A stretch of 64,000 nucleotides of DNA from Paracyclopina nana (GCA_019096065.1 JAGUCH010000008.1:935001-999000), one strand, 5' to 3'. Positions 8,917-49,905 are shown, counted from the stretch's first letter. Numbers and translations: made by a program. The notes: generated by a model from the letters alone, not told the origin.

Positions 8917-11151
8917 ATGGATTGCTTCAAAGTTAACATTGTCCTGGCTTTTAGCTTAATTTTGCAGACTTTTCATGCATCAGCTGGTATAAGCTAAAAA
9001 ATATTATTCAAAAAAGACTTCAATTTCCAAACATGAATTTAATTTAAAAAATATCTAAATATTTGGCAGAAAAAGTAGTTTTTTAGATTGTTAATAGATT
9101 TTTAGATTATTTTAACATTTAGTTTTATTAATTTTGTTTTTTGGCAGATAATCCTAAAGTTGTTATGCATTTTGGAATTGGTGAGGATCAAAGTCATTTA
9201 GGTCACTTAGCCCTCAATCTTTTCATGGATCAAGTTCCAGTTACAGTTAACAACTTTTTAGCCTTGGCCACAGGTAAAAAATATTGTGTTAGTTACCACA
9301 TAATAAAAAAAGGATACAAGTATTTCTTGGAAGGCAAATGTGGATTTGGATTGGTGGGCTCCACATTTCACCGCATTATTCCAGGATTTATGATTCAAGG
9401 TGGTGATTTCACCAATGGGGATGGCACAGGGGGAAGAGCAATTTGTGGGGAAAAGTTTCCAGACGAAAACTTCAATCTAAATCATGACAAACCAGGTAAA
9501 CATAACAAAAACATAATTTCTCAAAAATGCATCTATACAAAGAATTTTCACTACAATTTTTAATACTATTTGTAATATTTATATGTATTTTTTTACTTAA
9601 TGGCAAATTTTTATATTTAATGCTTAATATTTATATTTATTGTTTAATAGTAGCATTGCATGGATAATTGTGACATTTTTAAAGTAAGTGCAATATTATT
9701 GATACAATTATTACATTTTTAAGTAAGTGAAATGTAATTTAAATTAGAAATGTAAATTAGAAATGTAACTTTAGCATTTATAAGTAATATTGATGATTTA
9801 AGCTTGGATTTATTTGTGAAAATGCAATGATTAAAAATGTAAAATATTTGTATTTTCACAGTTTTTCTTTAATTTTTTGTAATTTTGTTTCAGGGGTTAT
9901 TTCGATGGCCAATTCAGGTCCGGACTCAAATGGCTCGCAATTTTTCATCACTTTTGGCCCGCAACCTCATTTGGACGGGAAGCACGTGGTTTTTGGCGAA
10001 ATCGACCCAGTTGACGAGAATTCACTGGCTTTTTTGCAAGTCCTCGAGAAATATGGATCAGACTCAGGAGAACCAACTGAAAAATTGTCCATAATTGGCA
10101 TGGAATATTCTGGAATTCCAGATGACAACATTTCTTGTATGTGCTAATAAAAATTTGCTTTGAAGTTCTTCAAGACATAAACATGAAAAAATAATTTGAT
10201 TTATGCCTTGGCATTAATTTTGTGTATTGATTGAGGTGAAAGTGAAATGGCCTCTTTTGTGGGATTCATCTATGAAAATAAAGAGTTAATTTGCCAAGGA
10301 GTCATTTTAAGCCAATTTCACATATTGACAGCCTCAATTTGTTTACATCAAGATGGCTTCATTGACTACAGCTATTACAAAACATTGGAGGCAAATTTAG
10401 CTAGAAATGTTTTGCATATTTATTTTTTGAATTATTTTGCAGTTTTGGACTGGAGCTAAAGAAATGAAGACACTCAAAGGAATTGCCTTTCATCCTGGCT
10501 ATAAGCCTGAAAATATCCTGGCTTCAACTGAACATAACCTTGCTCTGGCCTTGCTTAACTCAAAATTAAGCTTAAATAATGAAATTGTGAAATTGCCTCA
10601 TTTGCAAGACTTGACCATGCAAAAAAGAAGTGGGCAATTATGTGAAGTGTCCACGCTTAAAACAATCATTTCAATGGAGTCAAAATGCTCATTAGTCATT
10701 TCTGAGGCTGGAAAGTCCATAAATCATACATTTCACAATTCCACTTTTTGCCTGGATTTTCATCAGCAAAATGTCAGCTCATGTGAAGTAATTTTAAAAA
10801 AGTGTCTCAAGTGTTGCAACAAAAAATCACCAGATGGCGCATCTCTGTTGCGATACTGATGTCTATAGGCACATGATTATTATTTTTCAGATTGCTTCAG
10901 GAGCTCCAGTGATTTGTGCAAAAAAGGGCCAGAATACACTTTTGGGTATCAATGCCACTGGTGCAAAATGGTGCTCAAGATTGGCCATAGTTTTGTTAGA
11001 ACCACCCTCCATTTTTGTGTCACTTCCATACCATATTTTTTGGATGAATTCCACTATGGCTGATAACTCAAATTTCAAGTCTAGCAAGGCTAGCAGAAGC
11101 CAAGTGAGCTTAAATGTATTTTTGCTAGTTCTCTCAGTGCAACAAAGCTGA
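8917..11151 (+). CDS. Secreted cyclophilin fused to serine-protease homologue (pseudoprotease)
   Basis: Proposed exons are 8917-8986, 9148-9273, 9334-9495, 9894-10136, 10236-10390, 10443-10787 and 10891-11151. They total 1362 nt and encode 453 aa. Residues 1-23 form a signal peptide. A cyclophilin domain follows ([34 protein letters not shown]; the Trp121 position is His). It then joins, through donor TT/GTATGT at 10137 and acceptor TTGAG at 10235, to a chymotrypsin-fold domain. There ILTASIC replaces LTAAHC and HNLALALL replaces NDIALLKL, so His57 and Asp102 are lost; SGAP keeps a Ser at position 195. It is therefore predicted to be proteolytically inactive. If the 99-bp intron is not spliced, translation stops at 10147 after 203 aa, leaving a cyclophilin-only form. 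An AATAAA lies at 11357-11362. The exon 5/6 junction is uncertain: either a 52-bp GC-AG intron or a 34-bp GT-AG intron. Confidence 0.68.
9274..9333 (+). other. 60-bp intron without stops (possible exitron)
   Basis: The second intron of the cyclophilin-SPH gene is 60 bp (GTAAAAAATA...TTGGAAG). It is a multiple of three and has no in-frame stop. Removing it gives the canonical [16 protein letters not shown] alignment; keeping it would insert 20 residues before the active-site loop. Confidence 0.55.
10827..10841 (+). promoter_or_regulatory. CTCF-like motif in the last intron of the SPH gene
   Basis: TCACCAGATGGCGCA matches 13 of 15 consensus positions. It sits between the two SPH-domain exons. 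Confidence 0.35.
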
Positions 11152-11253
11152 CTGAAATCACCCAACCTTTCCATTAACTCAAAAATATTGTACATCTATT
11201 GAGGAATATTCAGTGTATTCTAAAGTCCAAAATGTATCTCTGAAAGGTCAGTA

Positions 11254-11362
11254 TTTATTGGTACAACTTCCTCTAATTGTAATAATGATTATAAATGGAA
11301 GTCACAAGATCTATAAGTAATCTTCTTCATTATGGTTCCTTCATTGTGTCATTATTAATAAA
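11254..11362. promoter_or_regulatory. Facing poly(A) signals of two convergent genes
   Basis: AATAAA on the plus strand at 11357-11362 suits the cyclophilin-SPH gene. TTTATT at 11254-11259 is AATAAA on the minus strand and suits the Draper-like gene, whose stop codon is at 11441. If both are used, the 3' UTRs overlap by roughly 100 bp or more. Confidence 0.5.
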
Positions 11363-11440
11363 CATTGCTTTTTTATCACTGGGTAAAAAGGGAAATAAAG
11401 CGTCACAGCCAATGTCATGCTTAGCTTTTAAAGTAGTTAA

Positions 11441-39791
<28,351 letters not shown>

Positions 39792-42700
39792 CTGAAAATA
39801 GGAAAAAAGCTTCAGATTCACCAGCTGCCTTGTTTGGAGAAGAGGGAGATAAACAAACTTTGCCTCTTTCCACGCTTTTAAAGTTAGCATCACATCATCA
39901 ACTACTTTTTTCTGCTTTGATCTACTATGGAGAGAGGCCCTTTAAAAATTGCACACAACATCAACAGACCCAAGGTCAAGAAAGGAGCATTTGATTGCTC
40001 ATACTTTATGTCAAGTTAGGCAATGCAGACTCCTTTGCCAAAACATTGGAAAAATGACTGTATTTTAGGGGGGCCCATAAAAGGTTGCCAAAAAAGTCCA
40101 AGCAGGATGCAAGTGCAAAAGGGCCATTTTGAGAGGATGTAAAATCTTGCAGAATTTTTCCATTCATTGGAGTATTATGCATGCTGTTGGGCTGGTAGAG
40201 AATACACAACTGTATTTATATAACATGGCTCACTTGAGGAGCACTTTAGATAAGAAGATGCTTTGACAAGGAGCCTAACTATCCACTGAGGGAGCAACAT
40301 CATAAGCTCTGCTCATCTGCAGATGTGCAACTGCGAAAAGTGAAAGCCTTGGCTTGTCGATACTTCCTTACAATCAATGCAGTAATTTCAGTTTTGAGAA
40401 CTGAAACCAAATTGGTAACTTGGCAATCAAGTCTCAATACTTGAAGCATTCAGTTGAATGAGTTGATTTGCCAAAAAAGTTGACTTCATTGCTCAAGAGC
40501 AAAATACATTTGACGACTGTAAGGCTACATGCGTAAGATACAGTTTACTACAATTCGATCTCATTTGTATATGTATTTAGGGATACCAATGAGATTTTGG
40601 CCTACTGTGTCACTTATTAGCAGCAATATGTGCAAACCTGGACTACTGAGGGTTGTTCTCCAGCAACAAAAGAAGAGCTGGTGGATACAGTAACATGTCC
40701 AACATAAATTATCTGGAGATAAATCAAGTGTCTAATGCTGAACAATGAGCTTATTATCGACCTTTGCTAATTCTCCCCTTCTTTTGAGCCTTTCTGATGA
40801 TGAAGGGAAATGAAAAACCACTAATAATTACCTCATTTCAGTGCAAGAAAGATGGTCTCATTTGAAGAAATGGCCTTGGTTTTAATGCATGGTATAAAGG
40901 TGGGGTATATAGCCTTAAGGAGAGAATCACAGAGAATTAGATAATAATCCCTACCCTAAAGGTAGAGACAGCCATATTGATGATGTCTGCTACTGTAAAA
41001 GAGCCATGGATTATTGTAGCAGATTTCCCAGCCTTTCTTCCTCCTTTTTTCTTGCTGCTAATAATTCATTCTCTTGCAAAAAAAATGCACTATGCTTCAT
41101 CTCAGCAGAAAAGTAAACATAAATCACAAATTCAGCCTTCATTTCCAATAATGCAATTGTTAGTGATCATTTTGATAGTTGTGCTTTTTAAAATGTATCT
41201 TACACTTTTTTTTGCAAATTAACTCATTCAAATCAATGCAATGCTTTAATTAATGAGACTTCATTTTCCAGTTTCCAATTTGGTTTCAGTTTTCAAAACT
41301 GACATTAGAGCAAGTATTGAAAGGCTTTCTCTTTTTTTGCATTGGAACATCTGCAGATGAGCCAAAATTGTCTTTTTGCAGTTTTTTTGCTCGATTTCTG
41401 GTTCATGATCCACTTGATATAGCGTGCAAAAAGTTTGGAACGTGTAGCACTCAATCACCTTGATTGCTCTCAATCTCGATTACTTCTGGTATACTATACA
41501 TAGTATATAACAGAGTTATACACAGTATATCAAGAGTCTTTTGTGTACCACCATATTGAATAACTTTTTCCTGCTGAAGGCTGCACAGAAGCAGCAACAT
41601 TTGCATGCCTACTACAGCTACAGCCCAGGCCAGGCTAGGTCAAGGTGAGAAATGAAAGAGCATGCAAAAAAGTTGGACAAAACTACCACCCCACAGCTAT
41701 TTTGGTCCTTTTTTGAAAACTTGAAAAATGGCAGAGCCATTTTCCATTGAAGATTGCAAAAGGGTGCAATGGTGCTTCACTTTTTCCCACTAATTGTGAA
41801 GAATAACAAATGCACTTTGTTCACTTGTATTTGCCTACATAAGGAAGCAAGGTTCCGGTGAAGAACTTCAGTGACATTTACTGCAGTTTGCAATACACTA
41901 GTGAACCTTCTTTTCTTGGTAGAGACCATTGTTGTTGTGCTACTTGAATGAACATGCCATTTTATTTTTGCATTTGTCGACAATAAAAGATATCCTTCGA
42001 TCAAAGCAGTCTTGTCGCTGACTTTTCATTTCACAAGAAAAAAAAAACAATATTTATCAGCTGTTGCACAATTTGAGTCAATTTCAATTTTGAGAGCTCT
42101 CCAAAGTTGGCATGGAGTATCACTGCCCATTCCTGCACGAGGATCAGCTTCAATATCAAAAGCATATCAATGAACATCCATGTCGACAAATGTGATGGCT
42201 TTGATAAAAATTGACAAGCTCTAGGAGGACATAAGGCAGGCTAATGGGTTTTTGTTTTGCCTCAAATCGGGCCCTAAAAAAAGTTTTCCTTGCCAAGTCT
42301 ACTTTCCCCTGACGTCCGGTATCCATTTGTGAGAGAAGGAGAGCGAGAGAAAGTCTTCTTTTTCGCCAAACTGAAGACGAATGGCGTATGTCAAACCATC
42401 GTCAGCTCTTTTCTTCCAGATGCCATTTTTTGCCATATTGGCGCAAATTCTCTTCCATCTTCGCATGATGCTGAGGACTAAATGAAACAAAGCAGCTCTC
42501 TTCATTAGTACTTGGCATCGACATCAAAAGGCCTTGAGCAAAGGTCAGCTTGTCAATTTTCATCCAAGCCATCACAGCCTTTGACATTGATGCTCATGAA
42601 AGCCTTCACGACACATTGACTGATTCTAATGCAGGCATGGACAGTTGCACTCCACGCCAACTTTGAAAAAGTCTCAAAGACGAGATTGATTCAAATTGTT

Positions 42701-44940
42701 ATAGGAGTGAGAAATATTGCTTTCTCTCTCCGCAAAGCCAAAAATACGAAAGGTGTCAAAACGAATGTATTTTCAGCCGCAAACTCGCTGCTACTATTTT
42801 GTCATGTAAGATTGTCTCTTCCACGATTCGTCAGCTAGTTTGTCTGTCAGTCATGGAAAGCATACCAAATGTAGCACAAACCAATAGTTGACATTGCAAA
42901 ATCCAATGATCAATATAAGCAGATATTTTTTCCTGTGACCAAGAGAGAAGAAGCTCATCAGGCTAATTGCTGGTTGCCACCAGAATCCCTCAAGTTCAAA
43001 GAGAAGCAATGAATTCCCATGGGACTTCCCTTTTAGTAGAGCTAGCTAGTGAATGCACATTAATGCATGCTGCTATATGTAAGGTGTTTTAGCCAATTAA
43101 TCCCCAGTTAAGTAGGAGCAAGTGAGCCAGTTGTAGTGCACAAAGGGCCATGTACTGTACTTGGATGTTGGCCAACAGACCGGAAAAGGAGGAGACTTTA
43201 CCATCACAGAAACTTGTGATTAAAAAGCCCTTTTAGGGCTTTCTTCAGCTTTTGCTTCAACTCAAGCAAGTTTCTGCTCACTAATGAAAATCAAAAGCTC
43301 CAAAGGGCCTTAAATGATGCACACTTCTCAAGCTGTTTTTCTTGGATACATTTCAGCCAGTGTATCCAGCAAATCGATACACTTCCGGAGTCTAAGGGGG
43401 TCAACAGAATAATCAAAAGACCATTTTCAACCCCTGAAGAGTGATGCATGATTATTTACAACACTTTTTGGCAAGGCAAGGAGGAGCAGATCAATCACAT
43501 GGATTGACCTTGACACGATTATCTCATAAATAATGTTAACTATGTGTGTAGTATTGAGATACAGCCGCTTGTATCCACTGACGTAGCATTATACTGAAAT
43601 GGGGAACAATTAGTTAACGTCCTGTTTTTGCTCAAGCTTTCTGTTCTAAGTGCACAAAACAAACAAGCCCTTTCTGCAGTGCTGCATTTGATTTAATGTA
43701 TTACCAAAGTCTTCTGGATACGTTTATCCTTATTTCATCCATTTTTTGAATACATTTTGTATGTCTGAAGAAGAATGGATACATTTCAACTATTTTGTCA
43801 CACTTTTGATATTCTGGATACATTTTAGCATATTCTAAGTATGTTTTGGGTACATCTTATCAAGCTAGCTTCCAAAGTATTCCAAATACATTTTTCCCTA
43901 TTTCAACTTTTCTTTTTGAGGTTATTCACAAAAGTAAGTAAAAATATTTGGATACAATTTGTGCTATGTAAAAATCACATTTTTTTCTGCAGAAGTATTT
44001 GTGGAAACATTTCAATATGCAATAATAGCCCACAAATACAGGAGAAAGTGCGAAACAATAATTTGCAGTATTTCCAGGGGCCAAAATTTGTCTGGCCCTT
44101 TTTGATAAGGCTTTAACAGGCCTTTTTCGCAGAAGAAGAAGCAAATAAAAGTGTTTGACCATGTGATGATGTGAGGGCACAAAAAAAAGAATCAGCTCAA
44201 AATTGGGTCAGCTTTCTTTTTGATATGGGCGAAATGTGAATTAAAGTGCACACATTTCATAGCAGCAAATGGCTCTGCAAATTGGCCACTGTGTGCTACA
44301 TACAAAATACATATTCACCGAGTGGCTGTATTCATCCACAATACCAAAGAAAATACAGCGCTGTATTTTGCATTTTTTCATCGTAGCCAAGCTCAAAGCA
44401 AAAAACAGAAAAATTGGTGACAAATTGAAAGTTAAATTGTCAATATAGTTGTTCAGATAGCAAAACTTCCATAAACCCAAAAGCACATGTTCACACTTGA
44501 GTGAAAAGGAAAAGTGCGTCAAAAATCAAAGCTTGCACAAAATTGGTTAATCTCTAATTGTATTTCAATCCAAATACGATAAATTCATTTTAGATTTTCC
44601 TGACATCATACTTTTCAATTATTAACCTTAAAATAGGTATGTAGGTACCTTTTTGGCTTTTTCAAGATATTTGTTCCCTGTGTGCATGTCTTTCATTCTT
44701 GAATGGGACAAAAGTACTACTTCTATACAGAGAGCAAGTCACAAACTTTCAAGAGCCTTTCAAGAGTAGGATATAGATACTATCTTATTGTTGACAAGTG
44801 CATTGGGTGGCCAATCTAGATGTTTTTGTGCGAAAACACATCAACTACCCCACTCACTTTTGAGCTTACCCCATTGTAGCAGCAAATAGTTGCAGTCATT
44901 TTGTCAGTGAGGACTTTTTCTTCTCCTAATTTTTAGCAGA
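39792..44940. other. Upstream region of the Draper-like gene
   Basis: No coding exon is recognised. The 5' UTR exon(s) and promoter of the Draper-like gene should lie somewhere upstream of acceptor 39791, but I cannot place them. Members of a dispersed repeat with the palindrome CAGTTTTSARAACTG occur at about 40389 and 41284. Confidence 0.4.
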
Positions 44941-44944
44941 GTCA

Positions 44945-45047
44945 AGACACGTGGACGCCTCAAATGGGTCACGTAGGCGGGTCATTACGGTTAACACCAG
45001 GATGATATATAAGAGAGCACGTGCTAAAACTTCTTCGATTGGAAAAG
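44945..45047 (+). promoter_or_regulatory. TATA-box promoter with CACGTG boxes
   Basis: TATATAAG lies at 45006-45013. CACGTGG at about 44948, GGTCACGTAG at about 44968 and GCACGTGC at about 45018 are E-box/ACGTG-type sites. Transcription would start near 45036, just before a donor at 45048 (AAAAG|GTAACA). Confidence 0.4.
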
Positions 45048-45304
45048 GTAACAATAGAAAGCCTTGAAAATACTCAGCAATACACCAAAGGAATTATTTA
45101 CATTTAAGAGATATTTCATCAAAAATCAATTTATCTTGCTTTGATTGAAATACAATTTGACTGTAGTCAATTTTGTACAAGTTTTTACTTTTGACGTACT
45201 TTTCCTTTTCAGCCAAGTGTGAACATGTGTTTTGGGGTTCAGCAAAGTTTCGCAACGCAAACAACTTTATTGTCACATCCAACTTTGAACTTGTTGCCAA
45301 TTAA
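45002..45304 (+). CDS. Possible two-exon small ORF
   Basis: An ATG at 45002 opens 15 codons to donor 45047/45048. The acceptor CTTTTCAG ending at 45212 joins in phase (1+2) to AKCEHVFWGSAKFRNANN and on to TAA at 45302-45304, giving 45 aa. The phase match and clean acceptor support a real exon. The overlap of the first codons with a TATA box argues that exon 1 may instead be a non-coding leader. No homologue is recognised. Confidence 0.25.
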
Positions 45305-45888
45305 ACTGTCTTTTGAGACTTACATGGATACGCGAATACACCCCACAAAACAAAAAGTCTATAGTAAATCTGTAGTAAAGCCAGTTGGAAAATCAATAGT
45401 GTCCAAATTGATTAATTTTGATATAAATCAATTCATCTATATCCATAGATTACTCGCATGTTATTTTTTCACTCTATCATAATTAGTCTTTAAGATATTC
45501 AATTTTAAAAGATTTGAAATGGCGACAAAATGACCTACTATAAGTCTTTAAAATGTTTTCATTATTCTTTAATTTTGGAATTGATATGAATTTTATAGCA
45601 TATAACTAAGTCATTCATCATTAACTTTTTTTAATAAACCTAAAAATCAATGTCCCTATTTTAAGTATATTAATCACCTATTTATTTGATGTAATTGTAA
45701 CAAAGTTTACACTAATTTTTATCCCAACTGATTTGCTTCATTATTAATGATATTTGTTTAAATGAAATGTATACTAATGCCAAATAGTATATAATTTAGG
45801 TGTGAATTTTTTAACAACATCAATATTACTTTATTTATGTTTTTTTCTATATTTTATCTCTATTAAATCCCCACTCTTCTAATTAACT

Positions 45889-46395
45889 AGGTTAGTTCTA
45901 AATGTATATTGACCTCATTTTGCTATTAAAAAATTGCATGTTCTTAATCACACCTAAATGCAGTTACGACTGTACACTGAGAATCATCCGCTACTATTCA
46001 GCTATGCTGTCAACAAGTATACTAAGTCAAGTTTTAAAGTATATTTACTGGAATAAGTAGGTTGGTACTAAATGTAGATTGACATCATTTTGCTATTTAA
46101 AAAATTGCATGTTCTTAATCACACCTAAATGCAGTTACGACTCTACACTGAGAATCATCCGCTACTATTCAGCTATGCTGTCAACAAGTATACTAAGTCA
46201 AGTTTTAAAGTATATTTACTGGAATAAGTAGGTTGGTACTAAATGTAGATTGACATCATTTTGCTATTAAAAAAATTGCATGTTCTTAATCACACCTAAA
46301 TACACTTAGGACTCTACACTGAGTCTCATCCTCTTACTTTTGGTGCTGCTATCTACAAGTATACTAAGTCGGGTGTAAATGTAGATTTTACAGAT
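45889..46395. repeat. ~170-bp tandem repeat, 2.9 copies
   Basis: Units begin at about 45889, 46059 and 46230 (AGGTTGGTACTAAATGTAGA). Copies 1 and 2 are over 95% alike by eye; the third diverges after about 80 bp. Unit length is in the range of satellite monomers. Confidence 0.85.
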
Positions 46396-49040
46396 TTAAT
46401 AAGTGGGTAGAAAATCTGTATTTTATCTGTTTGCTTAAATTGAACTTAGTAAACTGTTCAGAGATGGCTCTGCTTGCAATTCAATAATTTGTGAAATTGT
46501 TCTTATCAATAACTTTTAATGGTTTTGAGATTTCAAAAATCATCATTAATAGATGTTGTTTAGAACAGCATGAAAACTGAGTTAGAAAGTATCATGAACC
46601 CCAGTTTTTATACAAAAAACTGAGATTTTTAGAATATTTCAATATTTTTTTACATGTACCACAATCACTTTAGTCCACTCTATTTTTTCAAAATCAGAAC
46701 TTTCTATGTCTAAAGACTTACATATGAAATGGGTCATTAGAGTGGAGAGAGCCAGCAAATTTCAGGCTCACATAAAAATTCAAAACATTAAATAACATAG
46801 TTGTTTTTCAGGATTTGTATGCACTGTATCTTGTTAATAAGTTGTGAAATAAAATCAGTCTTATATCCCCCATTAATGTATTTGTAATACATAAAAGTGG
46901 GGAAAAAAGGTAATTAAGAAATCACATTTTTATCATAAAAATTGACATATAATTGGGATGAAATTGACATCAGAATTCACAATGCCAGATAAAAACATCA
47001 TTCCCCTTTGATTTAATGTACTTGTTAATTTTTTTTAAAAGTATAGTACATACCTATAAAACAAAAAAAATTGACAATAAATAGCTATAAAATAGGCATA
47101 GCAGATTCGAAATTTGTCAAAAAAAATATTATTTTTAAATAAGTCTTTTATTAGATGAAAACACTTTTAAAACAGATTCAATACTATTAATTTATTAATT
47201 AAATTATAAATACTATCTATAATAACTTATGAAACAAAAAAATTCATGTATTATTTTCACACACGCATACCATAGGATAAAATAAAAATGAAATTAAGTT
47301 GATAGCAATAAGTTTTAGAGATCAGGATTTCGCAAAAATTTTATGAAACGGTTGCGTTACGCTTTTAGGTATATTCTTGTAACAAGAATACCGATCAAAA
47401 ATACGTACTAAATTAGGATCAAATCGGTATGGTTAGCGGATTTGTTTTGTGGGGCAATTGTCGAATACAGTTATGTCTTGATGACTAAAGCAAGCAAAGT
47501 TCTCCAATATATCGAGGAACAGTGTGGCACTTTTTTGCAGGGCCAACCAGATTTCACTGTTTACTTGCGCCATATTCGCGTGTAAAAAGTCTATCTGGGC
47601 TCAAAAACTGAACATGGCCACATTTATAATGGGGAGAGCTGCTAGGGGAAATATGGAAGCTTGTAGAGGAGCAAGGGGACTTTTTGCTCCAAAGCCTTAC
47701 TTATCTCATTTCAATGAATATGAGCTAGGTTTTTGGCACAAACCTCCAACTAGAACTTTTTCCTACAAGTAGAAGAGAGGAAAAAGAGGTTCAGAAGCAT
47801 AGAGTAGCAGTTGTAGTAACCCACTTTAAAAGAACAAATTGCCTCTTTCCCCAGCTAAAATGTGCTGATTTCATGCCTGACATTTTTCACCAGGGTCTTT
47901 ACCATGCTTTTGCGATTGGTGCAGCACAAAAGAAGAAGAAGGCTGGATATTTCACGAGGAGGATTTTCACAGTAGCTGGAATTGCCATCAAAATGTATTG
48001 CTGTTCTTTTGAGGTGTATCCAAGTTTTGTAAAAATGGCAATATTATTGCTTTTGTGATGCGAGGCTTGTCCATTATTCAGCTTTTTGATGATATTTGTA
48101 TGTTGACTAGGATCAATGCTTGCTGAAGGCTCAAGAATGTCGGACTTGTTAATTTGCGACAACTTCACAAGTAAACGATTGTAAAAGACGTTTCTCACAA
48201 AATATCCAGCCCATAGATAAAATGAGACACCGAGACGGATTTAACTGGTCTGTAAAATTCATGCCACAACTACAGAGTGAGGATTTGCCCAACAACTTTC
48301 ACGATCTGACTTGAGGACACACAAAATTTTATAGCATATATTCCACTTTTTGGAGCTAGATTGCCGAGGTTTTTTTTTTTGCCTTTCAGCCGGGGTCCAA
48401 AATGTGCAAAAGGAAAAAAGGGTTTTTCCCCGTACTTTTGCTAATTAACAAGCATGGCGCCTACTTTGAACGTTGTCATGCAAAAGTTGGCGAAAATTAC
48501 TTAATACGACATTTATGCGCCTTAAAAAAGCATGCATGCTAGTAAACATGTAAATCTCAACAAACAGCTTCATAATGGACAAGCCCAAGGTTAAAACGGC
48601 AATAAAATTGCCACCACAACAAAACTTGGATACACCCAAATACACAACGTACACACTGGGCTGAAACACGCATTGAAAACACATTTTCACACAGAACCTA
48701 GAAACACATATATAACTTTCTTGGCCTCGAAAAAGCAGGTTTTTCGGAATTTTCCCCTCAGTGCGCACAGAGCAATGAAGATGTCTGCAAAAACCGCGCA
48801 AAGTTGTAATTCAGTCAAACGGTAAAAGGTGACTTTACTATGGGACCAAGCATGGCCATAATTCCTCGCTCCCTTGGGAATTTTCACCTAACCAAAGAAG
48901 TAGAAGCAGCCGCTTTTGGTGGTTTTTAACTCTCTCAGATTTGCCTCATGGCTTAGTAGCGGTGTTGGTTTAGTTTTGCATGAGCCTGAGAAGAGCCAGT
49001 TGTTTGGAATGCCAAGAGGACGCTCAAAGACTCAGCCCGA
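46396..49040. other. AT-rich spacer
   Basis: Unique AT-rich sequence without a recognisable exon. Open frames at 47524-47772 (plus) and 48445-48801 (minus) show no domain and no supporting splice sites. Confidence 0.4.
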
Positions 49041-49044
49041 GATT

Positions 49045-49905
49045 ATTCGAGCCGCTTCGCTATGTTCCTTTCTTCCGCTTAAGGACTTGAAAAGGCGCCG
49101 CTACATTATAATGTTCTGCTCCGCTACCTACAAAACACACACTTTACTCGCTCCGCTACTATTCTATGCTCCGCTACCTTCATTAACTAACTTTTCTCGC
49201 TCCGCTACAACTCTAAGAACCGCTACATTCATTTATAAACTCACTTTTCTCGCTATTCTAGGCTCCGCTACTATTGTGAATTACTGAACTCCGGTACTTT
49301 CCTAAACTCCGCTACTTCCTTAAGCTACGCTACTTTCCTTAACTCCGCTACTTTCTCAAGCTACGCTACTTTCTTTCTCTATATTACTTTTCTAGGCTCC
49401 GCTACATTGTTATTTTCGGCTTCTTGCCTAGCTCCGCTTTTTTCCAAAGCTCGGCCATTTTCCCAAGTTCTGCATTTAAGGCTCCGCTACAATTAAATGC
49501 TCCGCTACGATAAAATGCTCCGCTTCGTTCCCATGTCCGCTACTTACCCAAAAGCTCCGTTACTTTCATAATCTCCGCTACGTTCTACAGTTATGCTTCA
49601 TGCTTCTACACTCCGTTACTTTGATTAGCTCCGCAACTTTCTCAAACTCCGCTACGTTCTATTGTTCCGCTACATCACGTCACTCCGCTACTTTCCTCGG
49701 CTCATCGCTTCTAGCTCCGCTACATTCATCCGATCCCCAACTTTCCAACCTTTTTCTTTAAAAAAAATACGGTAAGTAGCCGTACGTATTTACGTCGCTA
49801 CATTTAACTTTAAAAGAACGTAATTTCACGCTTCGCCTTCGCCGCGTTGCTCCGCTCCGCTCGATTCGACTCCTCCTCGCTGGGACGGAGCTGATGTTGT
49901 TATTG
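49045..49905. repeat. CTCCGCTAC-rich degenerate array
   Basis: About 35-40 CTCCGCTAC/CTCCGCTCC units are separated by 8-20 bp of T-rich linker (for example TTTCCTAAACTCCGCTAC). The same motif gives the small tracts at 12.9, 13.1 and 18.66 kb. Confidence 0.8.

Noticed and set aside
47524-47772. 82-codon plus-strand frame as a gene
   Set aside because: It has no domain, no signal peptide and no splice or promoter support.
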